DNA of 64,000 nucleotides, taken from positions 62,001 through 126,000 of the forward strand of contig JARKIF010000018.1 of assembly GCA_029378245.1 (NCBI GenBank), written 5' to 3'. Origin of the DNA: Roridomyces roridus (taxonomy: Eukaryota > Basidiomycota > Agaricomycetes > Agaricales > Mycenaceae). The position numbers were made by a program, and so were the translations under genes. Positions 44,968 to 56,947 of the stretch are shown here, piece after piece. The notes below the pieces were generated by a model that did not search any database, was not told the origin of the DNA, and saw only the letters and a program-made list of their open reading frames with translations. Every line of letters begins with the position of its first letter. Within the stretch, counting starts at the first letter, position 1.

Positions 44968-47900
44968 TTACCGATCCATGATGAACACCACGGAGTCTTC
45001 TTCTTCATCATCCTCCGGATCGTCCGCCTGCATCAGCAGCGACTGCGCCACCTCCGTGTCCACAACGCTCGGCTGGGCCGTAGGCAGCACAAACTTCTCC
45101 CACCCCTCCGTGCTCCGCACCCACTCGCCGCGGATCTCGGTATAGGCGGATAACCTAAGAACGTCTTTGACCAGGTTCACGTCCGTCGTCTTGGCTTGCA
45201 CGCGCTTGAACGAAGCCAAAACCTTGATGGGAATCCAGCCCTGCGAGTCCATCTGTAATGATGAGAACTAGGAATTATAAACAAGTAGAAAGACACACCT
45301 GCCGCCGAAGATATATAGATCCGTGGCCATGTTATCCGGGCTGAGATAAAACTCCAAGTGGCCCAGAATCTCCTGCCTTAGCGGGTCAACCGGGAACGAC
45401 AATCGCGTTCGAACCATCGACATGGGTGCCATATTGTACGACTGGCGCTCGTAGCCACCGGTCAAATAAGGCGCTGGCGGTGCATAATACCCCTCCGGTA
45501 CCACCGGCGTAAATTGAGGCGGCGAAGTAAGGCTGGACGCCAACGGTTGTTGTGGTGTTGTCCGCCCATGTCGTTCACCAAATCCTCCACTCGGCTCGTA
45601 GTACCCGACACCACTGTACGACCCCCGGCGTGGGCGACCCGAAGGATGTTTTCCGTCTCGCACATATTCGTGTGACCGCGGCACACGTGGTACGTATGGA
45701 ATGCCATCAAGCCGCGGGGGATACGGCAGACTCGGCACACTGTCGCGGTATCCATCGGCAGCCACGCCCTCGTTCTCGTTCGCGTTGGAATTCAATGCCC
45801 CATCATCGACAGCAGCTCCGCCCCAAATTCCCTCTCCATTCCGCTCCGCCGGCCCGTTGGCATTTGATGGCGTCGTTGTTGCCGGCACCCCATATATCGA
45901 CGGCCCCATCTCGTACGTCCCCATCTCAACCCGCGGTGGACCAGGCGGCGGCGGGTAAGTCCCATACGACGCATACACTGGAGGCGTGTACGGGTACGGT
46001 GCAACACCGCCAACAGTACCGGATCTGTATTCATACCCGTACTCGCGCTCGGTGACGCGTGTCGTGCCAAATTGCCGCCTTTCCCCATCCGCTCGCGCAA
46101 CGCCTTCTGAGGGGTCTGCAGAGAATAGCGGCGGGGACACAGTAAGATCAACGACCTCGGCCCCAGGTAAGTGGAGCTCGCGCGTGCGAGGGGAGAATGG
46201 GCTGCGGGAGGGACCGCCCGCTTTCGAGGCTTCCGAATCCCACGCGAGTGTTGAATCGGCAGGCCATACCACGGCTTCCTGTCGCCATCCAGGTCCCCGC
46301 GCCGAGACGAAAGCGGACGCAGGAAGAGCAGGCGGAGGCTGCTACTGCTGGCAAGTGTGCCTGTTGTCTGACTGGGCACTGCGAGACCACCTTCTACACT
46401 CGAGTCCGCATCTCCCTCCAGTTTCGCCAACCCCGATTCGGCACTCCCAAATCCAAATACCACACCACCTCCAATGCACGAACACCAGAGGGTAGCGAAA
46501 CCGCGGCTGACTCGGAGGGCGGTAGCGGGCGCTCTTGTGTCAACTGCTGTTGCGGATATGGCTGGTCTTCCTGCAGCGACGGCCGGGGCATCCACCATGC
46601 CTCCTTTGCAACCCCGTCCTTATCCGTGCGCAACTTGACCTGCGGCCACCCCGAGACTCCAGGAGCTTGAAATTCCTGCTCTCCTGTGGTCGTAGTGTTG
46701 GCCCGGTCCTGTCGTTCTTGCGGCCAAACTGGGTTCTGGAGCACGATTTCGATCGTGGGCCTGCTGGCAGGGTCCCCGTCCCAGTATGTTGTAATCTGAC
46801 TCCAAAGGCCGTCCGAAATGGATGGTTCCCCGACCGGTCGCTGTGCGCGTTCGCCGCCGATGATTTTAAAAAGCGCGGCAGTCTCTGACAATTCAGAAAA
46901 CGGAGGTCGGCCAGTATACAGCTAGAGGCTCGTCAGTCTGAGGAACATAAAAAAGACAGGAGCGGACCTCGAAACAAACACAACCAAACGCGTAAACGTC
47001 TGTCGCTGGTGTCCGAATAAACTTGCGACCGAAACGATCGGGGTCAATGAGTTCGGGAGCCATCCAGTACAAGCTTCCGGCTCGATTGGAAGTATGCGTT
47101 CTGGACGTGAGGTCGGTGAAAGAACTCAGTCCGAAATCGGCCAGGCACGCGACCCAGTCCTCTTTAATGAGGATATTTGCCTGAAATCGTCGGCAAAGTG
47201 TAATTGATGCAGAGCCATGAACTTACGCCGCGCAGATCCCCATGAACGATATTCCGAGAGTGAAGGTATTGAATGCCTTTGGCGATTTCGAAGAGCTACA
47301 AGAATGCAATGAGCCAGTTTGGTGGAGGGGACAACAGAAACTGACCAGCTTATTGACGTTCGCACGGCCATGAACAGCGAGGTACGCCAAAACTGTCCCG
47401 TTCTCCATCCAGGGCGAAACCATGCAGAGGGATTCCGGAAATGTCTCTCTATCGATCCCAATGAACGGCAGAATATTGGGATGATTCAAGTCCTTCCAGA
47501 CGAGAGCCTCCCGACACAATCTCTACCAGATTTCAGCTATGAGCAAACGCAGTGAGAACGAACCCACCAGACGGATATCGCGTAGCTCGGAACCGCGCAG
47601 AAAATGACGCATGTGTTTCAAAGCTACATTTTGGCCTTCGTAGCGCGCGCGATAGACGTCGCCAAATCCACCACCGAAGCGGGGATACAGGTCCCTCTCG
47701 ACCACGTTCGTGATGAAGAAGGAAGAGGGGAGTCTGTCGCACGTTTCGGAGAGCTTTCGGACTATGCGGCAGCCCTTCCGAGCGTGCTCTTGGTTGATTA
47801 AAGCTCCTCTATCCAGAACCTGGAGAAGCTGATCAGATGGGAATGAATTATCGGGTGAGCGTACTTGTTGAACAAGATCGAGGAATCCATGGGCCGAATC

Positions 47901-48454
47901 CCCTTCCAAAGTCAGCACGGCCTGCTCCATGGCTGTGGAGTCGAAAATCGAGACAATGTGGGCCGATATAAGGTCCTCATCTGCCCGCAAACAATCTCTC
48001 AAACTCGCATCGGTTACCAAACCGAGTTGAGAAGAGAGCTGTGATCTTTAGAATATGATGCATTGCGATGGGGAATTTGGACATTACGTCTAGTAACGTC
48101 CTCTTGTCCTCTAGGCTGTGAATGAGGGCTTGGACTACACTTTCCGCCGCCATCGAAGCCGAGTAACCCTCCAAAAGACGTTGGATCCGGGTGGTTTCCT
48201 TGCGGTCCCGGCTGGAACTGTGATCATGAATACCATTGGGTGAGGGTCGTCTGGCCGACATGAACGCACCTCTTAGCTTTCGCTTCACATGCCTCCTGGA
48301 GGAAGGATATCAAGGTCTTCAAGAGGACCTCTCAGGATTGTGCCCACATAGACCGAGAACCAGCGCATACCTCGTACAGCAGAATCTTGGCGACAGAAGC
48401 CCGAGCCTGGGATAGTGGCCGACGAACGGGACGGGTAGCAGGTTGACGAAGCAT
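44968..48454 (-). CDS. TKL kinase copy D running into a LARP1-type La motif
   Basis: Kinase exons: 48454-48371, 48316-48270, 48217-48088, 48038-47865, 47819-47568, 47522-47346, 47295-47227, 47180-46968, then from 46921. They encode a full active-type kinase (FGGGFGDVYRARYEGQN, HGDLRGANIL, ADFGLSS, WMAPEL). After VLQNPVWP the frame continues GEQEFQAPGVSGWPQ, LRTDKDGVAKEAWWMPRP. A spliced or shifted join near 46310-46440 leads to a Pro/Tyr-rich region, then a La motif: RQEILGHLEFYLSPDN, LRRQ+MDSQGWIPIKVLASF, VLRLSAYTEIRGEWVR, GWEKFVLP, stop 44968. La motifs of this type bind RNA. An extra two bases in a TATATA run at about 45312-45317 break the La frame. The join is inference: two separate genes remain possible. 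Confidence 0.6.
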
Positions 48455-48756
48455 GGCACTACTCTCGGCAAAGCGCCTCGAGCCTTGACCTGAGTGTCGG
48501 GAACGAGGGAGATTCTCGTTAAGGGCACACTGCTGTAACCTGTTGTCATTGGTGAATGTTCGGAGAACAAAACAAAAGCAGAGCCGGGAAAGCACAAAAT
48601 GATCCGCTGCAATCAGCCACAGCTTTCTTTTCCGCCGCCCTGCAAAGGCATTCTTTCGACCTTGTTCTGAGAATCTTTCAGCGGCAGCCGTTCATGAACG
48701 AGCACATGCAACTCAGAATGCCAACTTCAAAATTCTCTCAAGTAATACACTGCTAG

Positions 48757-50020
48757 CTACGCTCGGTCTTTGCTTTCTTCAGTCCACGCTGCCAACTCAA
48801 TACAATCCTCCTGAGGCGGCACGACGTTCCGCGCGCCGTCCACCACATCCGCTTTCTCGACGTACTCGCGAAGAACCTTGGCGTCTTCTGCATCAAGCTG
48901 GATCTCTGCAGCGCCCGCGTTTTCGGAAAGCCGAGAGGTTGCGCGGCTCCCCGGGATTGGGATCACTGTGGATGCGCCTTCGTGGGCGGAAAAAAAATAC
49001 TCGGAGGGCAAGTTACGCACGATACGGGTGCTGGGCGAGGATCCACGCCAACGCAATCTGGCTGGACGTAGCGCCGTCATATTTCGCTGAGATGGTCTCA
49101 AATTTGTCTACCAGCGCCAGGGTCTTGGGGAAATCCTCGCGTGAGAAGCGGGGGAACAAACGCCGCAAGTCGTCCGGGTCCAAGTCGTCTGGGGATTTGA
49201 ATCTGCGGTTGCGTTCACTCTCATCCACACAGTCAAAATGGACTGCAAGGCATACCTCCCAGTGATCAAGCCCCTTCCCAGCGGTGAATACGCCACCACC
49301 CCCACCCCAAGCTCTTTCGCAGCTTCAAGCAGGCCATTCCGCTCGATACCAAGCTCGAACGGACTGTACTCCATCTGTACTGCAACAACTTTGCTGCCAA
49401 TTCCAGGAACAGCTTTTGCGCGCCGGAGCGTGGCGGCGCTACACTCGCTCAATCCGAGGTACTTGATGACCCCGCTATCGACGAACGGGCGCAGCGTCTC
49501 GAGGACGACTTCGATTGGGACGGCGGGGTCCACGCGATGCTGTCAACCATCAGCGCTCAGCATTCTTAGCAAGTGTACGCGGCGGAATGTGCACCTGGTA
49601 ATACAGATCAATGTAGGTCGTTTGCAGCGCTTTCAAAGACTTGTGGACGGATTCTCTGACATGCGATGGTGAACTGCAGAATTTCGGGTCTTTTCCGTCG
49701 CCTTGGTCGATCAGGCCGAATTTGGTGGCGAGGAAGATGGAGGAGCGGCGTCCGGTCTTTGCGAACCACTCTCCGATGATCTCTTCCGACGTCCCATAAA
49801 AGTCGGACGTATCCCAGAAGGTGACTCCCCTGTCTGCGGCATAGGAGAGCATTTCGTTGTCTCCTTGGCTGGCGCCGTAGAATTTGCCCGAGATAGCTGG
49901 ACGTAGGTTAGTGGTTTAGACTTCCAGGTAAAGTTCATTGGTACCTCCAGCACCGAGACCGATGGCGCTGACAGAAGGACCGTTTGGTCCCAGAGTTCTT
50001 TGCGGGAAGGGTTGAGCCAT
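48757..50020 (-). CDS. Aldo-keto reductase 1
   Basis: Exons 50020-49945, 49896-49595, 49539-49256, 49202-49021 and 48965-48757 join in phase into 350 residues. The catalytic set of the AKR superfamily is in place: WDTSDFYG (Asp and Tyr), LATKFG (Lys) and YYQHRVDP (His). AYSPLGRGLITG and VIPIPGSR are cofactor-contacting motifs for NADPH. It reduces carbonyls; this subgroup resembles fungal pyridoxal-reductase/Yak-type AKRs, though the substrate is unknown. Start ATG 50020 is in ACCATGG context. It is head-to-head with AKR 2, with a 411-bp shared promoter. Confidence 0.9.
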
Positions 50021-50431
50021 GGTGCTTGGGTAGTACGAGCTCTGGTTGGATTTATATATCCACGAAACGTGCCTCGGGCATCCTTCGGGCTTGCTTCGAT
50101 TATTAGTACGCAATACGTGGACTCATTATTCCCTGGCTCGGTCATCCCTCGGGCTTGTTGATTACTCAGTACTCACTCAGTACTCATGTTCGAATTTACA
50201 GACGATTACACAAGTCACGTAATGCGAGACTCGAAATCCGAGAGAGGTCGATGGTGCCAGTTCGTTTGAACGCTCAACACTCCAGCCTCTCTCATTTCAT
50301 TCCTAGGCCTCCCACCAACCTTTGGCGCACCACTGGCACAGCTTTGGATTCAAGATATTTTTGTGGTGCCGCCGACGGAAGCCCGTGGCCAAGCCGTGGG
50401 AGCCTCAGCATCCTTTCCTCATCACACAACC

Positions 50432-51697
50432 ATGGCGACTCCCAAATCCAAGTCCAACAACTACCCCACCCGCACCCTCGGCCCAAATGGTCCTGTTGTC
50501 AGTGCGCTTGGTTTGGGTGCAGGAGGTGCGTTCAAGATTCCATAGTGATCGACAATATCTTGAACGACTTCAAGGTCTCTCCGGATCTTTCTACGGGAAA
50601 GCGGCTCACGAGCAAGTTTTCGAGATGCTCACTTACGCCGCGGATCGGGGTGTGACGTTTTGGGATACATCGGATTTCTATGGCGAGTCGGAGAGTGTTA
50701 TCGGTGATTGGTGAGTGGGTCCACGAGCTTGATGATCCGGATTCGCTCATCTCCTCTCGCACAGGTTCGCAAAGACAGGCCGTCGTTCAGACATCTTCCT
50801 TGCCACCAAATTCGGAATCGTCCAAGGCACTGGCTACCTCACCGGACGCCGATTTTGCAGTCAGCCAGAGTATATTAAAGAGGCCGTGCAGAATTCCTTG
50901 AAGAAGCTGCAAACAGAGTATATTGACTTGTATTACCAGCATCGCGTGGACCCGAGCGTGCCGATTGAGATCGTGCTCGAGACGTTGCGCCCGTTTGTTG
51001 ACAGTGGGGTCATCAAATGGCTTGGACTGAGTGAGTGCAGTGCGGCAACGCTAAGGCGCGCCAAAGCCGTCGCTGGGGTTAGGGACAAGATCGTCGCGGT
51101 GCAGATGGAGTACAGCCCGTTTGAGCTTGGAATAGAGCGGAGCGGGGTGTTGGATGCCGCTAAGGAGCTTGGAGTGGCGGTTGTGGCGTATTCACCGCTT
51201 GGCCGTGGCATGATTACTGGCAGGTGAGCATATGCGTTCAATCTTCCAGTGGCATAAGTCTGATCACGTCCTGGTAGATTCAAAAGTCTGGACGACTTCG
51301 AAGCAGATGATCTTCGACGGATGTTTCCCCGGTTTTCGGTGGAAAACTTTCCGAAGAACTTGAAGCTGGTTGATACCTTCGAGAGATTGGGCACAAAGTA
51401 CGGCGCTACGCCTAGCCAGGTTGCGTTGGCTTGGATATTGGCGCAAGATCCCAGCTGTACGTCTTTCAGGTGATGCCGTTTATTATAATCTTTTGATATA
51501 CCACAGTCGTCCCGATTCCGGGAACCAAAGCCGTGGCGCGGCTCGAGGAGAACGCGCGCGGTGCAGAAATTGTGCTGTCGCTCGAAGATGTGGAGACGAT
51601 TCGGAAACAGGTGGAAGAGGCGGACGTCGTGCATGGCGCGCGAGGACCTGTCATTCCGGATGGAGATTGTCTCGAGTTGGGGGAGTGGAAGAAGTGA
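50432..51697 (+). CDS. Aldo-keto reductase 2
   Basis: Exons 50432-50525, 50575-50710, 50765-51223, 51278-51456 and 51507-51697 join in phase into 352 residues. Motifs as in AKR 1: WDTSDFYG, LATKFG, YYQHRVDP, AYSPLGRGMITG, VPIPGTK. Residue identity to AKR 1 is high, for example the whole segment VLETLRPFVDSGVIK. The exon 2/3 border TG|G is an extra intron that AKR 1 lacks, while AKR 1 has one after YYQ, so intron positions differ. Cytosolic NADPH-dependent carbonyl reduction is expected. Confidence 0.9.
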
Positions 51698-51789
51698 TTC
51701 GAAGTCATCCGAGTCGTTTTCAACCATCCTTTCAATGCATAGCCATACACGCTACATACATACTTAAGGTCGCAAGTTACAGTTTCACA

Positions 51790-51910
51790 ATTGACTCGAT
51801 CTCCATCAGGAAGAACGAACCTCGCCCGATGGCCATGGACGGCATCGGCCTGTTTCCGGATCGCTTCCATATCTTCAGGCAAAAGAGAAATGTTCACACT
51901 ACGCAAGTTT
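51790..51910 (-). pseudogene. Inverted scrap of an AKR C-terminus
   Basis: On the minus strand this reads ISLLPEDMEAIRKQADAVHG then RARFVLPDGD, matching the C-terminal end of AKR 2 (LSLEDVETIRKQVEEADVVHG, VIPDGDC). It lies between AKR 2 and the plus-strand AKR 3 fragment, in opposite orientation to both, so it marks an inversion or an extra copy. Confidence 0.7.
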
Positions 51911-51997
51911 TCTTCGAGCCTTGCTCACGGGGAGGTGCGTGTTTCTTTGCGACTTGATATTACAAGGGAGATTTCTGAGTCCTAAACCGCACGCTAG

Positions 51998-52435
51998 ATA
52001 CGCCTCACCCGCTGATCTCACTCCATCCGACGCCCGACATAACTTCCCCCGCTTTTCGGCTGAAAACTTTGCCCACAACATCGGCCTTCTTCCCGTATTC
52101 GAAGACATCGCCACCAAACACGGAGTGACGTCGAGTCAGGTGGCCTTGGCTTGGACCCTCGCGCAAGGGGATCACAGTATGTTTTTCAACCTTGATTACG
52201 TTGAATAACGCTCAACTCCGGCTTTGCAGTCATCCCCATTCCGGGAACGACCAACCCGGCACGCCTTCTCTCCAACGCCACCGCTGCACACCTAGTCCTG
52301 TCGCCTGACGAAGTGCAGCGAGTCCGTACTCACGTAGAGAAAAGTGGTGTCCACGGGGAGCGGGGAGCGTTTGTTTTCGAGGGGGAATGTGTGGGTTTGG
52401 ATGAATGGGAGTTGATCAATCAAGGGTCAAGTTGA
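51998..52435 (+). pseudogene. Aldo-keto reductase 3, C-terminal fragment
   Basis: Two exon-like blocks, 51998-52176 and 52230-52435, keep the size (179 nt) and phases of AKR 2's last exons, with a good acceptor CGCTAG before the first. They read YASPADLTPSDARHNFPRFS, VTSSQVALAWTLAQGDH, then IIPIPGTTNPARL and a TGA. The catalytic Asp, Tyr, Lys and His all lie in missing upstream exons. The frame is still open, so loss is recent or the piece is still transcribed. Confidence 0.8.
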
Positions 52436-52635
52436 ATGCCTAGTCCTGTAAACCAGTAATATTCGAATGCAGCGAACAGAATTGAGCGGTACTCGATGTT
52501 AACATCGGGCGCGCAACACGATGACATAGTGGAAGCCTACCCGGAAGCTTGAATCAAGGAATTCGCCAAATCGAACCGTGGGATTCGCATCGCACAGCCA
52601 CATAAATTCAACCACAACACTAAATCCGACTACAT

Positions 52636-55600
52636 TCACTCCTTCAGAATCTCCCTCGCCATCCCACCAGCCATCGCAACCCCACGTTCCTCCTCGTCCA
52701 AATCCTCCTCTCCCACAAGCTCAGACTCGAGTCGAGACATGTAATTGCCATCGAGCTCCAAATCAAGCTTTGGTCCGACGTAGCTTGAATAAAATCAACG
52801 AATGCACGAGGCGAGAGAAGGAATGCACGTACAGCTTGTTCCTCAGCATGAACTGCAAAAAGCTCCTCCAGAACGGATCCTGCTGCAGAATCGCACCATT
52901 GCCGATGACGATGAGGAGTTCTTGGCTCGGGTGATAGCCACGTTCATCCTATAAAGATCACCTCAAAAATTGAGGAGAGACCAAAGCAGAGTAACCCACC
53001 TCTTGCGGTCATATACCAATCCGATTCCTCGGGCCAAATCATCCTTCAAGAACCTCGTCGTCGACCTGACACACGAGATGATGCACACCCGCATCTCTCG
53101 GCCCTTGATAATCCTCTACAGTCCCTACATCGACCTGATTCAACTTTTCCCTCCGCAGATCTTCACGCAGTTTCCAGACTTGTTCGCGGAACGGCGACAT
53201 CACACCGATCTCGGACGCTTGAAGGGGCGGGTTGCATGATCCCGATGAAGAGAGAAGCGAGGTTATAGTGTCGACGACGAGTTTGATTTCGCCGGTGTTG
53301 AACCAGGAGGCGCGCTGCAGCGTGGTGTTCAATTCATTGGTGGAAAGAGTGGAATCAAAAACGCACCTCATCAACACATTCCTCCTTCGCATCACTCCCA
53401 ATGAACAAGAGCGGGAGTCGTGGATTCGAAAAGCCGGACCACCCGATAGTCCCGTTCGTCGCACACGGGACCAACGAGTCGTCGTAGAATATCGCCGAAG
53501 GTGGCATCAGGATCGCCGGATGGCTACGATAATTCTAAACCCAATGAGTACGTTGCATATGCAAACAAAGACGGAGCCCACGAACCCTAACCAAGTTGGC
53601 GTATGGCCTGAAGTTTGTTACCCGGAACTTCGCACTCTCCTCCCCTCGTTCGCGGTGTGAGGCATACACCGGGCGGTCAAAGAGCCGCTGGAGAAGAGAT
53701 ACGTCGAGCTCTGCGTCTCGCGCGGCGTCAGACGTTACGATGGGGCCCACTTCGGTGCGATTAGATGCAAATTTCATAACATGACAAGGGGACGACAGGC
53801 TCACATTGATTAGGATCCCCGCATAAAACGAGTTGCGGCGTAACCGTTCTCCTAATCGACCCAAAGGAAAGACCGGCCGACGGCGTTGCAGCCGCCTCGA
53901 CGCCCTGTGTTCCCGGTAACACAACCGAAATGGGTATCAAAAGTTCCGGTTCGGCTGCTTGGGCCGCCTACGAACAGTGAGTTCAAGAGAGAGCAAGACC
54001 CAAGCAAACACACCTCATCAATAAGCAAATGTGTCCAATGTGGCATTATGGGCTCCTGCCCGCCTCCACGTCTCGGATGCAATCCACTCATCATATCGGC
54101 TTCGAGCCGCGCCAGAGCCCGATTGGTACAATGCGCGTCGACGAGGATGCCCGCGTCCTGACACGATGTGCACACGACGCGGTAGCGCATCAGTACAGGC
54201 CACGGCGGCAGGGAATATTTGTCGTTTTCAACGTCTAGTGCAATGTTCTTAGAGAGAGGCGGAAAGAAAGAAGGTAAAATCAGACGCACAACAATACTGC
54301 CGAATGCTCAATGGCACCTCGGCAAACGTCCGATTCGGGTCGTTCACCCTCAGCAGCTCAAATGGCTGCAGCGTGTACCGCAACCGCATCACGAGTGTGT
54401 CCGTGGCACTGTTTGAGGGCGCACAGAGGAGGATACAGGCGTCCGGGTTGAAGCGAAGGATTTGGAGCACGGTTTCGACCATGGTGCGGGTTTTCCCGGT
54501 GCCCTACAAACTCGCTTCAATAGATCGACACTAAGGGGGAGGAAATACGCACCGGTGGACCGTGAATGAGGAAAGGAATAGGGGATTCGTGCAATACGAT
54601 GGAAGATACGGCCAGCTGGGTCCCAGATCAAGATCACCGTCACAAGAAAGAGGGAAAACCCACCTTTTGCTCATCGTTCAACCCTCCATCGGACCAACAC
54701 TCCTCGCCGAGATGCCTCTGCACCAAATCCACCCTATCAACCTCATCCAGATCATCCTGCATAGGAAACAACCACCGCCTCGCCGCTCTTCTTCGATTCG
54801 TGTCGGTCGGCTCGGAGATGGCTTCTTGCAACGTCCGGCTGGCGACGTCCATCAAAAAAGAGGGGCGCGCGGTCGGGACGAAAGAGATGTTGAAGAGCAA
54901 CGGTAGGTCGTCTTCAGGGTGTGAATACGTATTTGCCGTTTTCAATTTGGCGCGGCGGCGAGTTTGGGGAGAGGTGTGGCGGGACGTAGGTTTGGATGTG
55001 CACTTTGAGGGCGGGGCAGATAAAATGGATTAAACCTTCGCGCTTCCTTAACGCGCCAACCCGTCCTGGAAACCAAACATGAGCGACAGATGATAAGTGA
55101 ACGGACTACATACCCTCAAAAGCAACGCCACTCCCGACCTTGTCCGCCTCAAAGATCTCCCTCAGCACTAAAATATCACCAACATCCAACTTGGGCGTAT
55201 TTTCTCTGATCCCCGGCACAGGCAGTAAAAACTCGGCAGGCCCCCAATCGCCCACTTTGATGCCCGTCTTCCATATGACGATCTGCTCCTTCTCGACAGC
55301 GAGTTTGTGGAGTTCCCAGGAGAGGAGGGCGTTCCAGTGTGGGTGGTAGGCTGCGGCTGTCAACGAGGGTGCCGTTGCTGGCGGGGGGCTCGATAGGATG
55401 GAGGAACGTTGGGCGTTGGGCGTGTCAATTATGGTGGAAGGGAGGAAGGTGCGGAGGTAGTCGAGGCCTGGGAAGGGGGGTATCGGGGGTAAAATCCGCA
55501 GCACGTGCGGTTGGTTCTGGATGTCTTGGAGATATTGGGGGATAAATACGTCCGCCTGGATGGCCGGACGTCAGCGGGTGTTCGAAAGAAGAGTATCGCA

Positions 55601-56261
55601 CGAACATATTTGTCTAGTACAGATGTTTTGTTTTCTTGAGTTTTTCCGTTTTCCGAATCCTGTTGTTTGTCCTTTTCCTATCGTAGTTCACGTCAGTCGA
55701 CGCTGCAAAGAGTAATCCAAAGCCAAACCTTGTTTTTCTCCGAGAAAAAATTAGCAGAAGTTTCAAATAGAACGGACGAAGCATGGGGAGGCCGTGATTG
55801 AGATTGCGTAGTAGAGCTTGAAGCAGAAGAAGAATGATTTGGTACGTGAGACGAAGGTGCCGTTATTGCCACGCCACGGGACGCGGATTTGGCGAGAAGA
55901 CTGGGGTGGGAGGTCGTTCCTGGAAACGGCGCGAATCGACCTTTCCAAAAATCATGCACCCATCCTTCCTCTGCTACCGGGGCTACGGGTTTCACGGGTG
56001 CCGGTGGAGGAAGCTGAGCCTGGCCTGCATGGAATACCGGCGCGGATCTGGAGGTGGTCCAAATGGGGGAGGGCCTGGACCGGGTGCGGATGGGGGAGGA
56101 AGGTACCAGCCATCCCTAGTCACCGTGGGCTTGAATCCCGGCGGGATGGGAACTGGCCATGGCGGATGATGGAGATGCGGGGGTGGGGGTGGGGGTCCAA
56201 AGCGAGGGTCTGGATGGTAGCCGTTGGGAGGCGAGAGAGGCGGCGGGGCGCCATATTGCAT
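52636..56261 (-). CDS. MOV10/SDE3-like SF1 RNA helicase, with apparent frameshifts
   Basis: Minus-strand exons run from ATG 56261 (Pro/Gly-rich N-terminus) to a stop at 52636. A beta-rich region (HNALLSWELHKL-like) precedes motif I, PPGTGKTRTMVE, split by an intron. Then come LCAPSNSATDTLV, VVCTSCQDAGILVDAH, LLIDE+AAQAAEPELLIPIS (motif II, DEAAQ), LCGDPNQ, NYRSHPAILM, FREQVWKLREDL, VDVGTVEDYQG and MNVAITRA. These are the helicase motifs of the Upf1-like MOV10/SDE3 group, RNA 5'-3' helicases tied to small-RNA silencing in fungi. Frame breaks occur near 56040 (Pro-rich region), 54920 (extra C before PEDDLP), 53100 (extra C after DYQG) and 52895 (one base lost in ITRA). These suggest pseudogene status or consensus errors. 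Confidence 0.75.
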
Positions 56262-56947
56262 CGTTGAAGGTTAATTGCAACGTCGCTTGAGGGGCTGTTT
56301 GAGAATTCAAGACATTGAGACAAGTCGGACGAGCGAAACTGAGACAGGAAGAAGCTGTCAATCAATTGCCTTTTTCGGCTTTGGGCCTGTTGCCTCTCCT
56401 GCCTCCTCGCGTGCTTGGACGCCGTTCTGCCGCTCGTCCAATCTTCGCGTCGCCTTTTCAGATTTCTGCCACCCAGAATCCTCCCACTGTTAAACCTTTT
56501 CCCGGTGGATCATCCCATGGTCTCTCTTCCTTCTTTCTTTGATGGAAGGACTTTTCATGAATTCGGGTGAAATACCTCCCTAGCTCGGGTCCCGGATTCA
56601 GACAGCAAACAGCGGTTTCTCACGACGGTCGGGTTGAAGATTAAGCGGATCGTCCGGTCTTTCTCATCCCACAAAACAAACTCGCATCGTCGCCTGGACT
56701 TGTGCCGACGCGGATGTATTCCTCTGCTGTAGCAAGGATCAATGGTAACACTCCGGGAGCGAGCTCGGATGACTGGAATCAGACAATGGTACCGCACGGT
56801 TGGTCGTAGGAATCGACGATTATGTGTGGTTTCGTGCAGGGCTCACGTTATCAGGCGGGGCCTATATCCGTTGAGAGGAGGTCATGGGTCGGGCTTTATA
56901 ACGACTGTTTTCCTCTTCGTCCGTCTCGCCACTTTGGATGGCCCGCC

